From: B25-G16 sp964549945
GTDB lineage: Bacteria > Desulfobacterota > DSM-4660 > Desulfatiglandales > B25-G16
DNA: 8,603 nt
NCBI GenBank assembly: GCA_964549945.1
Contig: CAZJXD010000148.1
Location: forward strand, 1-8,603
Direction: 5' to 3'
Positions within the stretch are counted from its first letter, which is position 1; every line of letters starts with the position of its first letter. The position numbers and the translations under genes are program-made. The notes under the pieces are model-generated. The model saw only the letters and a program-made list of their open reading frames with translations, had not been told where the DNA came from and searched no databases. This document shows, one piece after another, positions 1 through 6,343 of this stretch.

Positions 1-64
1 CACCGTGATCAAGACGCGCTTTGAGATCGCCAAGAAGGAAGAGGAGATGGGGATACGGCCATGA
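1..64 (+). CDS. 3' end of an upstream gene, probably a sensor histidine kinase (partial)
   Basis: Only the last 20 codons lie in the window. They read in frame from position 2 to a TGA at 62-64 and give a charged tail (TVIKTRFEIA, then KKEEEMGIRP). The stop overlaps the ATG of the response regulator as ATGA, so the two genes are translationally coupled. NarL-type regulators are usually encoded directly after their kinase, and a TVxxRFE-like strand followed by a charged tail fits the end of a HATPase domain. That assignment is inferred from position; no kinase motif (N, G1 or G2 box) is visible because the rest of the gene lies outside. The codons are GC-rich, like those of the next gene. Confidence 0.45.
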   Translation, partial: TVIKTRFEIAKKEEEMGIRP

Positions 65-729
65 GAGACACCATCACCGTGCTGCTCGCCGATGACCACC
101 GGATCTTCCGCAAGGGGCTCAAAGCGCTTCTCTCGGACAAGGCCCACATCGAGGTCATCGCCGAGGCAGACGACGGCGACGAGGCCCTCAAGAAGGCCGT
201 CCAGCACAAGCCCCACCTTGTGATCATGGACATCGGCATGCCCAAGATGGACGGCATCGAGGCCACCCGCCAGATCAAGGAACGGGTCCCCGACACCGAG
301 GTGGTGATCCTGTCCATGCACGCCAAGAAGGCCTACATCGACCAGGTGCTCAAGGCGGGGGCCAAGGGCTACGTGCTCAAGGACTCCGACGAGGACAACC
401 TCATCGCCGCCATCAACACGGTACACAACGGCGGCTATTACCTAGATTCCCCCATCGCGGACCAGGTGCTCTCCGGCTATTTCGGGGGCAAGACCAAGCG
501 CGAGCTCCAGGAGCAGGCCGATCCCCTGTCAGAGCGCGAGAAGGAGGTGCTCAGGCTCCTGGCCGAGGGCCACTCCAACCAGGAGGTGGCCGACATCCTG
601 TGCATCAGCAGGAAGACGGTGGAGAACCATCGCGCGAACATCGTGCGCAAGACCGGGGTGCAGGGTCAGGTGGGGCTCACCAAGTACGCCGCCCGCATCG
701 GGCTCATCGATCTGGATCTGTGGGGGTAG
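61..729 (+). CDS. NarL/FixJ-family two-component response regulator
   Basis: This 222-residue DNA-binding response regulator has the usual family length. Residues 1-120 form the receiver domain: acidic pair D11-D12, phospho-acceptor D57 in the MDIGMP motif, switch residue S85 in ILSMHA, and K107 in YVLKD. Residues about 155-215 form a LuxR-type helix-turn-helix (LSEREKEVLRLLAEGHSNQE, then SRKTVENHRANI). Phosphorylation at D57 by a partner kinase should drive dimerisation and promoter binding. The ATG overlaps the preceding stop (ATGA), which supports this start and a kinase-regulator pair. A strong terminator follows the stop, so it is not co-transcribed with the por operon. Its codons are strongly biased to G/C-ending triplets (Ile almost all ATC, Glu mostly GAG), unlike the genes downstream. 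Its target genes cannot be deduced. Confidence 0.93.
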   Translation: MRDTITVLLADDHRIFRKGLKALLSDKAHIEVIAEADDGDEALKKAVQHKPHLVIMDIGMPKMDGIEATRQIKERVPDTEVVILSMHAKKAYIDQVLKAGAKGYVLKDSDEDNLIAAINTVHNGGYYLDSPIADQVLSGYFGGKTKRELQEQADPLSEREKEVLRLLAEGHSNQEVADILCISRKTVENHRANIVRKTGVQGQVGLTKYAARIGLIDLDLWG

Positions 730-786
730 CGGGCTTTAAAGGGAGCACGCAGGCACTTCGCCCTAGTAAGGCTGGGAATGGGCATA

Positions 787-827
787 AAGAAAACCACTCC
801 CATTGATGAATGGGAGTGGTTTTTTCC
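787..827 (+). terminator. Strong intrinsic terminator after the response regulator
   Basis: A perfect 14-bp stem (791-804 paired with 809-822, AAACCACTCCCATT against AATGGGAGTGGTTT) closes a four-base GATG loop and runs into a T tract (819-825 plus further Ts). The upstream side is A-rich (AAAGAAAA), so the structure could also terminate transcription from the opposite strand. It separates the kinase/regulator operon from the por operon. Confidence 0.92.
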
Positions 828-942
828 TTTTTGGTAAGTTGCTGATTGAAGGGGATTATATGAAACAATAGACTCGAGATGGATGTTTGATCTGATCGTT
901 GAAAGGTCGCTGGCCGACGAGGCAGATTGGCAAATAAAAGAT

Positions 943-972
943 TTGACAACCCTGCAATCATGAGGTTATAGA
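943..972 (+). promoter_or_regulatory. Sigma70-type promoter of the por operon
   Basis: A perfect -35 box TTGACA lies at 943-948. A -10 candidate follows, TTATAG at 966-971 (17-bp spacer) or TATAGA at 967-972 (18-bp spacer). Transcription would start near 978-980, leaving a leader of about 38 bases before the first gene. The perfect -35 and near-ideal spacing make this the best promoter in the window, and it lies just after a terminator, as expected for an operon start. Confidence 0.7.
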
Positions 973-993
973 TACCAGCAATCTGTTGCAGGG
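950..993. promoter_or_regulatory. Inverted repeat around the por -10 region, possible operator
   Basis: CCCTGCAA at 950-957 is repeated as its exact reverse complement TTGCAGGG at 986-993. The left arm lies in the -35/-10 spacer and the right arm at about +8 to +15, so the pair flanks the -10 box and start site and cannot form an RNA hairpin in the transcript. That layout suits a repressor or loop-forming regulator, but no particular regulator family is recognised. An 8-bp arm could also arise by chance. Confidence 0.35.
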
Positions 994-1005
994 GATCTTA
1001 TAGGT

Positions 1006-1011
1006 AAGGAG
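1006..1011 (+). promoter_or_regulatory. Ribosome binding site of the gamma-subunit gene
   Basis: AAGGAG lies five bases before the ATG at 1017. It is the best-spaced Shine-Dalgarno sequence in the leader and fixes the start of the first operon gene. Confidence 0.8.
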
Positions 1012-1016
1012 TTGCT

Positions 1017-1562
1017 ATGCTGGAAATACGGTGGCATGGAAGGGGTGGACAGGGCGCGGTTACCTCGGTGGAGCTACTTGCGCTAGCCGCCATAGGAGAA
1101 GGAAAATATGCTCAGGGCTTTCCCAGTTTTGGCCCTGAGAGGAGAGGGGCTCCGGTAGCAGCATTCAACCGGATTGACGACAAACAGATAAAGGTTCGGT
1201 CTGCCATTTACAATCCAGATGTGGTGGTCGTTCTTGACTCGAGCCTGGTAGGGCTGGTGAATGTGACTGAGGGATTAAAGCCGGATGGCACCTTGGTCGT
1301 TAATACGGCGAAATTACCTGAAGAGCTGAAAGAGGAGCTCAATTTTAAAGGAAGGGTGGCCACAGTAGATGCGTCGAAGATAGCCCGGGAAGAATTGGGC
1401 GTTCCGATTACGAATACAACGATGCTTGGGGCCTTGATTAAAGTCATAGATATTGTGAAGCTGGATTCAGTAAAAGGCCCCACGGAACACAGGTTCGGGA
1501 GGATCGCAGGGAAGAACCTGGCTGCCCTGAAAAGGGCATACGAAGAGGTAAAGATCAAGTAA
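1017..1562 (+). CDS. porC: 2-oxoacid:ferredoxin oxidoreductase, gamma subunit (PorC/PorG type)
   Basis: This 181-residue protein matches the small gamma subunit of four-subunit pyruvate/2-oxoacid:ferredoxin oxidoreductases (also called PorG). The N-terminal glycine-rich motif GRGGQGAVT (residues 8-16), the following AQGFPSFGPERRGAPVAAF stretch (about 33-51), and the C-terminal NTTMLGAL and RFGRIAGKN segments are family hallmarks. In the related single-chain enzyme this domain helps build the CoA-site face of the complex. The gene opens the operon directly behind the promoter and is followed after 27 bases by the delta gene, giving the gamma-delta-alpha-beta order common in bacteria and archaea. 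The family assignment is firm. Specificity for pyruvate over other 2-oxoacids is inferred from the alpha and beta subunits. Confidence 0.93.
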   Translation: MLEIRWHGRGGQGAVTSVELLALAAIGEGKYAQGFPSFGPERRGAPVAAFNRIDDKQIKVRSAIYNPDVVVVLDSSLVGLVNVTEGLKPDGTLVVNTAKLPEELKEELNFKGRVATVDASKIAREELGVPITNTTMLGALIKVIDIVKLDSVKGPTEHRFGRIAGKNLAALKRAYEEVKIK

Positions 1563-1589
1563 GGTTGCAATAAAGGTTGAGGTATTTTG

Positions 1590-1883
1590 ATGGCGAATAA
1601 AAAAGGGCCAGAAACCTGGCAGGAGGTCAACCCGGGATGCATGGTATTCATACCCGGGAATGCGAGGGAATACCATACCGGAAGCTGGAGGGCTCAGAGG
1701 CCCGTGTATGATAATTCGAAATGCATCAAGTGCGGCATCTGTTACATTTTCTGCCCTGAGGGGTGCATTTCACAGGATGAGGAAGGATATTTTTCGGCCG
1801 ATCTGGAGTACTGCAAAGGCTGTGGCATCTGTGCCCATGAATGCTGGCCTGGTGCGATAACAATGGTTGAGGAGGTCTCGTAA
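1590..1883 (+). CDS. porD: 2-oxoacid:ferredoxin oxidoreductase, delta subunit (two-[4Fe-4S] ferredoxin, PorD)
   Basis: This 97-residue ferredoxin-like subunit passes electrons from the catalytic core to an external acceptor. Two [4Fe-4S] motifs are visible: C45-x2-C48-x2-C51-x3-C55 (CIKCGICYIFC) and C75-x2-C78-x2-C81-x3-C85 (CKGCGICAHEC). The N-terminal part (PETWQEVNPGCMVF, then TGSWRAQRPVYD) is the usual PorD docking extension. I chose ATG 1590 because GAGG at 1579-1582 sits seven bases before it; a TTG at 1587 would add one residue but is only four bases from that site. The stop overlaps the alpha start as TAATG, so translation is coupled. The length is normal for the family. Confidence 0.93.
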   Translation: MANKKGPETWQEVNPGCMVFIPGNAREYHTGSWRAQRPVYDNSKCIKCGICYIFCPEGCISQDEEGYFSADLEYCKGCGICAHECWPGAITMVEEVS

Positions 1884-3061
1884 TGGCGAAGAGAATTGGT
1901 ATGGAAATAGCTCTTGCGGCCGCGGAAGCGGCAGCGCTGTGCAAGCCAGATGTAGTGGCTGCATATCCCATTACGCCCAACACGCATATCCCAGAACACC
2001 TGTCGGATATTGTAGCGGATGGAAGGATTGATGCCGAGTTTATCTGCGTTGAATCAGAGCATTCTGCATTGAGCGCCTGTTGCGGGGCTTCGGCCGCCGG
2101 TGCGCGGGTTTTTACAGCCACGAGCTCGCAAGGCCTTCTTTTCATGGGTGAGGTCATGCCGATCGTATCAGCCATGCGGCTGCCCGTGGTGATGGCAATC
2201 GGCAACAGGGCCTTATCGGGCCCCATTAACATATGGAATGATCACAGTGACATAATGTCGCAACGAGACATGGGCTGGATTTCACTGTTCGCGGCAGATG
2301 GGCAGGAAGTGATAGATATGGTCATTCAGGCCTTCAAGATCGCTGAGCATAGGGAGGTTATGCTCCCCGTGAATATCAATCTAGACGGTTTTCAGCTGAC
2401 CCACGTGGTAGAGCCCATGGTGCTCCCCGATCAATCCGAAGTTGATGAGTTCCTCCCTGAGTATAAACCCTTCGCCGCCCTTCACCCCGATCATGTGGTT
2501 TCAATGGGAACCTTGGGCGCGCCGGAGATCTTTAATGAGGCCATGAAGGCCAAGGACGAGGCCATTACAAACTCCAAAAAGATCATATTGCAGGTGTGGG
2601 AAGAGTGGGAGGAAAAGTTCGGCCGCAGGTATGAGCCTATAGAGGCTTACCACACCGAAGGTGCCGAGGTTGTGCTGGTTGCCATGGGCTCCATGGGTGA
2701 TACGGCAGAGGTCGCCATCGATGAGTTGCGCAAAAGGAACACACCCGCCGGGTTGCTGAGGTTGAAGCTTTGGAGGCCTTTTCCCGCTGAAGAACTAAGG
2801 AAGGCAGTCAAGGGCGCCAGGGTTCTCGCGGTCATTGACAGGGCAGTCTCCTATGGGGGCGTGACAGGGCCTCTTGGTGGAGAGATCAGGTCCGCATTAT
2901 ATGGCGAACCGGACCGCCCCGCGATTGTGAATGAGATAATCGGTCTCGGCGGGCGTGATGTTACCGTGGAGGATTTTATTCAGATCGCGGAAAAGGCGGC
3001 CCAGGAGGGGAAGGGTAAGCCCGAAAAAGGGTACGAAATATATGGAGTGAGGGGATCATGA
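1883..3061 (+). CDS. porA: 2-oxoacid:ferredoxin oxidoreductase, alpha subunit (pyruvate synthase PorA)
   Basis: This 392-residue alpha subunit carries the pyrimidine-binding and transketolase-C-like domains of the TPP enzyme. The motif YPITPNT (28-34) and VESEHSA (56-62), with the conserved glutamate that contacts the TPP aminopyrimidine in this family, are present. So is the pyruvate-type stretch GNRALSGPINIWNDHSD (about 107-123). A C-terminal AVIDRAVSYGG segment matches the transketolase C-terminal fold. GGAGG at 1871-1875 lies seven bases before the ATG, which overlaps the delta stop; the gene's own stop overlaps the beta start as ATGA. With the beta subunit it should interconvert pyruvate plus CoA with acetyl-CoA, CO2 and reduced acceptor in the cytoplasm. 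Another 2-oxoacid is possible, but the motifs look closest to pyruvate enzymes. Confidence 0.93.
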   Translation: MAKRIGMEIALAAAEAAALCKPDVVAAYPITPNTHIPEHLSDIVADGRIDAEFICVESEHSALSACCGASAAGARVFTATSSQGLLFMGEVMPIVSAMRLPVVMAIGNRALSGPINIWNDHSDIMSQRDMGWISLFAADGQEVIDMVIQAFKIAEHREVMLPVNINLDGFQLTHVVEPMVLPDQSEVDEFLPEYKPFAALHPDHVVSMGTLGAPEIFNEAMKAKDEAITNSKKIILQVWEEWEEKFGRRYEPIEAYHTEGAEVVLVAMGSMGDTAEVAIDELRKRNTPAGLLRLKLWRPFPAEELRKAVKGARVLAVIDRAVSYGGVTGPLGGEIRSALYGEPDRPAIVNEIIGLGGRDVTVEDFIQIAEKAAQEGKGKPEKGYEIYGVRGS

Positions 3062-4011
3062 GTATTGTAGAAAGCTTTGACCTATATGCACCGAGGTTGA
3101 CGGATAAGGAGGAATATTTCAGCTTTGGACACCGTGCGTGCCAGGGATGCGGGGAGGCCCTCGCCGTTCGCTTGATGTGCAAGGCCCTCGGCAGGGACAC
3201 CGTGATTGTCAATGCAACGGGCTGCATGGAGGTCGTTTCAAGTTTCTATCCCACCACGGCGTGGAAGCTGCCGTGGATACACGTGGCATTTCCTAACGCC
3301 GCCTCAGTGGGATCTGGTGTTGAGGCCGGCTTAAAAGTCCTGAGGCGAAAGGGAAGGATTCCGGATCGGGATGTAAAGACAGTGTCCATCGGAGGGGATG
3401 GCGGCACCGTTGACATAGGAATTCAGGCGCTCTCCGGCGCAATGGAGCGGGGCCATGATCTGCTGTATGTCTGCTTTGATAATGAGGCATATATGAATAC
3501 CGGAATCCAGCGTTCCGGCGCTACACCCTTCGGGGCTTCCACCACCACGGACCCTGCCGGATCGGCCAGTTTTGGGAAGAAGGCTTGGAAGAAGAATGTC
3601 GCCGAAATCATGGTGGCTCACAATGTGCCCTATGTGGCCACCGCCTGCCATAGTTACCCCCTCGATTTCATGAATAAGGTCAAAAGGGCAGTAAAGGTAA
3701 AGGGGCCCAGCTACATTCACTGTTTATCGGTGTGCCCCACCGGGTGGAGACTCCCCCCGGAGCTATGCATAAAGGCAGGCCGACTGGCGGTCCAAACCGG
3801 GATTTTCCCGCTTTATGAGGTGGTGGACGGGAAATACAGGATGACTATCGAGGGAAGGGAATTGCGCCCTGTGGAGGAATACCTGAAGCTTCAGGGCCGG
3901 TTCCGCCATCTCTCGGAAGACGAGAAGAAGGCGTTTCAGAGAAGGGTAAACCAGGAATACAAAAAACTCATGAATAAGGTGGAGTGTTTGCCTTCCTGGT
4001 CGGAGCAATAG
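3058..4011 (+). CDS. porB: 2-oxoacid:ferredoxin oxidoreductase, beta subunit (pyruvate synthase PorB)
   Basis: This 317-residue subunit binds the TPP diphosphate and one [4Fe-4S] cluster. The diphosphate/Mg motif runs from GGDGGTVDIG (112-121) to DNEAYMNTG (141-149). Cluster ligands are probably C28 and C31 (ACQGCGEA), C56 (ATGCME) and C226 (SVCPTGW). The segment TGIQRSGATPFGA followed by TTTDPAG is typical of PorB rather than of 2-oxoglutarate (KorB) enzymes, in my recollection of the families. The ATG overlaps the alpha stop, and GAGGGG precedes it closely. Together with the alpha subunit it forms the catalytic core; electrons then leave through the delta ferredoxin. The complete motifs indicate an intact gene of normal length. 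Confidence 0.94.
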   Translation: MSIVESFDLYAPRLTDKEEYFSFGHRACQGCGEALAVRLMCKALGRDTVIVNATGCMEVVSSFYPTTAWKLPWIHVAFPNAASVGSGVEAGLKVLRRKGRIPDRDVKTVSIGGDGGTVDIGIQALSGAMERGHDLLYVCFDNEAYMNTGIQRSGATPFGASTTTDPAGSASFGKKAWKKNVAEIMVAHNVPYVATACHSYPLDFMNKVKRAVKVKGPSYIHCLSVCPTGWRLPPELCIKAGRLAVQTGIFPLYEVVDGKYRMTIEGRELRPVEEYLKLQGRFRHLSEDEKKAFQRRVNQEYKKLMNKVECLPSWSEQ

Positions 4012-4035
4012 GAAGATCGAAGCTCTTAATGTGAA

Positions 4036-4040
4036 GAGGT
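4036..4040 (+). promoter_or_regulatory. Ribosome binding site deciding the NuoE-like start
   Basis: GAGGT at 4036-4040 (part of GAAGAGGTGG) lies nine bases before ATG 4050 but only three before an alternative TTG at 4044. This spacing and the better codon favour ATG 4050. Confidence 0.55.
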
Positions 4041-4049
4041 GGCTTGAAC

Positions 4050-4544
4050 ATGGAAAACGTCAGTATTTCAGAGGATAAGCTTGAGGCTATCGTAGAGAGA
4101 TTTCATGGAGAGAAGAACGCCCTCATCGCCATGCTTCAGGATATTCAAGGTGAATACAGTTACTTGCCGAAGGATGCCCTGAGTCTCCTGAGCGAGAAAA
4201 CCGGAATACCCCTAAGCCGTGTCTATGAGGTATCGACCTTCTACAACTCCTTCAGTTTGGTGCCTCGGGGCAGACACTTGATAGAGGTTTGCGCGGGCAC
4301 CGCGTGCCATGTCAAGGGCGGGCCAGATATCCGATCCAAGCTAGAAGGAGAGCTAAACATTGAATGTGGAGAAACAACTGAGGATCTCATGTTCACCCTG
4401 AGGGAGGTGCGTTGTCTCGGTTGCTGTAGTTTGGCCCCGGTCGCCAAGATCGATGGCGACGTTCACGCGTACTTGAAGGAAGATCGGATCCCGGATCTTC
4501 TGCGAGGTTATAGAAAAGAACGGAGGCAAAGTGGCGACAATTAA
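4050..4544 (+). CDS. NuoE/HydC-like [2Fe-2S] thioredoxin-fold subunit
   Basis: This 164-residue protein belongs to the 24-kDa NADH dehydrogenase subunit family (NuoE, HydC/HndA, BamG). A helical N-terminal part (GEKNALIAMLQDIQGEYSYL, then VYEVSTFYNSFS) leads into a thioredoxin-fold ferredoxin domain. Its four [2Fe-2S] ligands are C81 and C86 (CAGTAC) and C122 and C126 (CLGCC). It normally sits beside the NuoF-like FMN subunit and takes part in electron transfer there. It starts 38 bases after the beta subunit and overlaps the next gene by 14 bases, so it belongs to the por operon. I leave the symbol blank because the rest of complex I is absent and calling it nuoE would mislead. A TTG at 4044 would add two residues. 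Confidence 0.92.
   Translation: MENVSISEDKLEAIVERFHGEKNALIAMLQDIQGEYSYLPKDALSLLSEKTGIPLSRVYEVSTFYNSFSLVPRGRHLIEVCAGTACHVKGGPDIRSKLEGELNIECGETTEDLMFTLREVRCLGCCSLAPVAKIDGDVHAYLKEDRIPDLLRGYRKERRQSGDN
4522..4526 (+). promoter_or_regulatory. Ribosome binding site for the GTG start of the NuoF-like gene
   Basis: GGAGG lies inside the end of the NuoE-like gene, four bases before the GTG at 4531. It supports a GTG start with a 14-base gene overlap, hence translational coupling. Confidence 0.7.
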
Positions 4545-6291
4545 TAACAGAGAGGATTTAGAGAAAAAGAAGGAGAAAGGGACGGCCTCCCTTTTCCCCT
4601 CGAAGATAAAGATAATGGTGGGAGAGGCCACATGCGGCAGGGCAACGGGGGCCGGCGTGGTTTATGATGCCCTGGAAGAGGAGATCGCAAGGCAAAAGCT
4701 CGACGTCACCCTTAGCAAGACGGGATGCATCGGTATGTGTTATCGGGAACCCTTGGTGGATGTCATAGGGCCCGATCGGCCGAGGCTTACCTACAGCAGA
4801 ATGACGCCAAAGAATATCGCGGCGTTTCTGGATCAAGCGCAGGGGGGGAGCCAGAAGGGCAGGAAGCCGTATTGCAGGATAGATGAGGACACCCTCGTGG
4901 TTACAGGGGAGACCAAGAGGTATGGCAATGGTGATGTGCCGGAAGACCTCAGGGCGGTTCCCCTGATGTCGGAGATAGATTTCTATAAGAAACAGGTCAG
5001 AATAGCCACCAGAAACTGTGGATTCATAGATCCCGACAACATAGATGAATACATCGCGAGGGGAGGTTATTTTAGCCTGGAAAAGGCCCTCTCCTCCATG
5101 GATCCCGAGGGCCTAATCGGTGAGGTGATCAAATCAGGCCTGAGGGGAAGAGGCGGCGGAGGCTTTCCCGCGGGGTACAAGTGGCAATCCTGTAGAAGGG
5201 CCTCAGGAGATATAAAATATGTCATCTGCAACGGCGATGAGGGAGATCCAGGCGCCTACATGGATCGAAGCATCATGGAGGGGGACCCTCACAGCGTTAT
5301 CGAGGGCATGATCATCGGTGCGTATGCCATAGGCGCCCATGAGGGATACATCTACGTGCGGGAGGAATATCCCCTCGCAGTGAATGCCCTTTCATTGGCG
5401 CTCTCTCAGGCCAGGGAATACGGGCTCTTGGGAGACAATATCCTCAATTCGGGGTTCAGCTTCGACATAAAAATAGGCAAGGGTGCCGGGGCATTTGTGT
5501 GCGGCGAATCAACGGCCCTGATGGCCTCTTTGGAGGGGAGAGCCGGTGAGCCGAGGGCCAAGTACATCCACACGGTAGAGCACGGTTTATGGGACAGGCC
5601 GTCCAATTTGAACAACGTAGAGACATGGGCAAATGTTCCCGTCATAGTGGGCAGAGGGAGCGAGTGGTTCTCCAAGATTGGTACTGAAAAGAGCCCTGGA
5701 ACGAAGGTGTTTTCCTTGGTGGGGAACGTTAAGAACGTGGGCTTGATAGAGGTTCCCATGGGAATCAGCCTCAGGGAGATTGTCTATGACTTGGGCGGAG
5801 GCATACCCAGGGGAAGGGAATTCAAGGCGCTCCAGACGGGGGGACCCTCGGGGGGGTGTATCCCAAAAGAGATGCTTGATCTGCCGGTTACCTTCGATGA
5901 CCTGAGCAAGGCTGGATCCATGATGGGCTCGGGTGGCATGATCGTCATGGATGAATCCAGCTGCATGGTGGATGTTGCTCGGTATTTCCTCGAGTTTTTG
6001 GAGGGTGAGTCTTGCGGGAAGTGTGTTCCCTGCCGCGAAGGCGTGCGAAGAATGAGGCAGATCCTGGATGATATATGTACGGGCAAGGGCAGAGAAGGAG
6101 ACGTTGAGCTTCTGGAAGCGATGTCCGGGGGAATCATCGACGGTTCCCTATGTGCCCTTGGAGGTTCTGCACCCAATCCTGTTTTGAGCACCATCAGGTC
6201 ATTCCGGCATGAGTATGATGCGCACATTCTCGAAAAGAAGTGTCCTGCCGGTGTCTGCAAGGAGCTGAGCCGGCCAAAAGCGGATGCGTAA
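4531..6291 (+). CDS. NuoF/HydB-like FMN- and NAD(P)H-binding subunit
   Basis: This 586-residue protein resembles the 51-kDa subunit of complex I and HydB/HndC/BamH, which exchange electrons between NAD(P)H, FMN and iron-sulfur clusters. Domains in order: an N-terminal thioredoxin-like ferredoxin (about 25-100; C35, C66, C70); the FMN/NADH-binding core with GRGGGGFP (206-213), NGDEGDPGAYMDR (234-246) and GAGAFVCGESTAL (318-330); an SLBB-like segment (about 390-425, TKVFSLVGNV); and a [4Fe-4S] site with C495, C498, C501 and C541. The protein stops just after CPAGVC (571-576), where HydB/HndC relatives continue into a two-cluster ferredoxin domain, so that domain is missing. Start GTG 4531 is supported by GGAGG. 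Its operon position suggests it connects the Por enzyme to NAD(P)(H). Whether NAD or NADP is used cannot be read from the sequence. Confidence 0.93.
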   Translation: MATINNREDLEKKKEKGTASLFPSKIKIMVGEATCGRATGAGVVYDALEEEIARQKLDVTLSKTGCIGMCYREPLVDVIGPDRPRLTYSRMTPKNIAAFLDQAQGGSQKGRKPYCRIDEDTLVVTGETKRYGNGDVPEDLRAVPLMSEIDFYKKQVRIATRNCGFIDPDNIDEYIARGGYFSLEKALSSMDPEGLIGEVIKSGLRGRGGGGFPAGYKWQSCRRASGDIKYVICNGDEGDPGAYMDRSIMEGDPHSVIEGMIIGAYAIGAHEGYIYVREEYPLAVNALSLALSQAREYGLLGDNILNSGFSFDIKIGKGAGAFVCGESTALMASLEGRAGEPRAKYIHTVEHGLWDRPSNLNNVETWANVPVIVGRGSEWFSKIGTEKSPGTKVFSLVGNVKNVGLIEVPMGISLREIVYDLGGGIPRGREFKALQTGGPSGGCIPKEMLDLPVTFDDLSKAGSMMGSGGMIVMDESSCMVDVARYFLEFLEGESCGKCVPCREGVRRMRQILDDICTGKGREGDVELLEAMSGGIIDGSLCALGGSAPNPVLSTIRSFRHEYDAHILEKKCPAGVCKELSRPKADA

Positions 6292-6343
6292 GCTCGGCGA
6301 AATGGCGAGAACGTAGTGCAACAACTGGAGAGAAAAGGTAGAG

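Larger units (their letters stand above)
730..1016. other. Intergenic region between the regulator and the por operon
   Basis: This 287-base gap holds the terminator (787-827) and, at its 3' end, the promoter and ribosome binding site of the por operon. Between about 830 and 940 the DNA is more AT-rich and I see no convincing gene, RNA gene or riboswitch. CAGATTG at 923-929 recurs inverted as CAATCTG at 979-985, and CCCTGCAA at 950-957 recurs inverted at 986-993. Either pair could be a regulator site. Confidence 0.7.

Noticed and set aside
928..945. Possible sigma54 promoter (TTGGCA followed by TTGAC)
   Set aside because: The GG and GC dinucleotides are not at the required 12-base offset: the bases at the -12 position are AT. 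The TTGACA/TATAGA pair explains the site better.
704..961. Reverse-strand open frame across the terminator region
   Set aside because: It spans a strong terminator and the por promoter, shows no recognisable domain, and has low-complexity composition typical of a chance frame.
3058..4011. 2-oxoglutarate oxidoreductase (KorAB) instead of pyruvate
   Set aside because: The separate gamma and delta genes and the DNEAYMNTGIQRS and GNRALSGPINIW segments look like pyruvate-type enzymes. This is not excluded for other 2-oxoacids.
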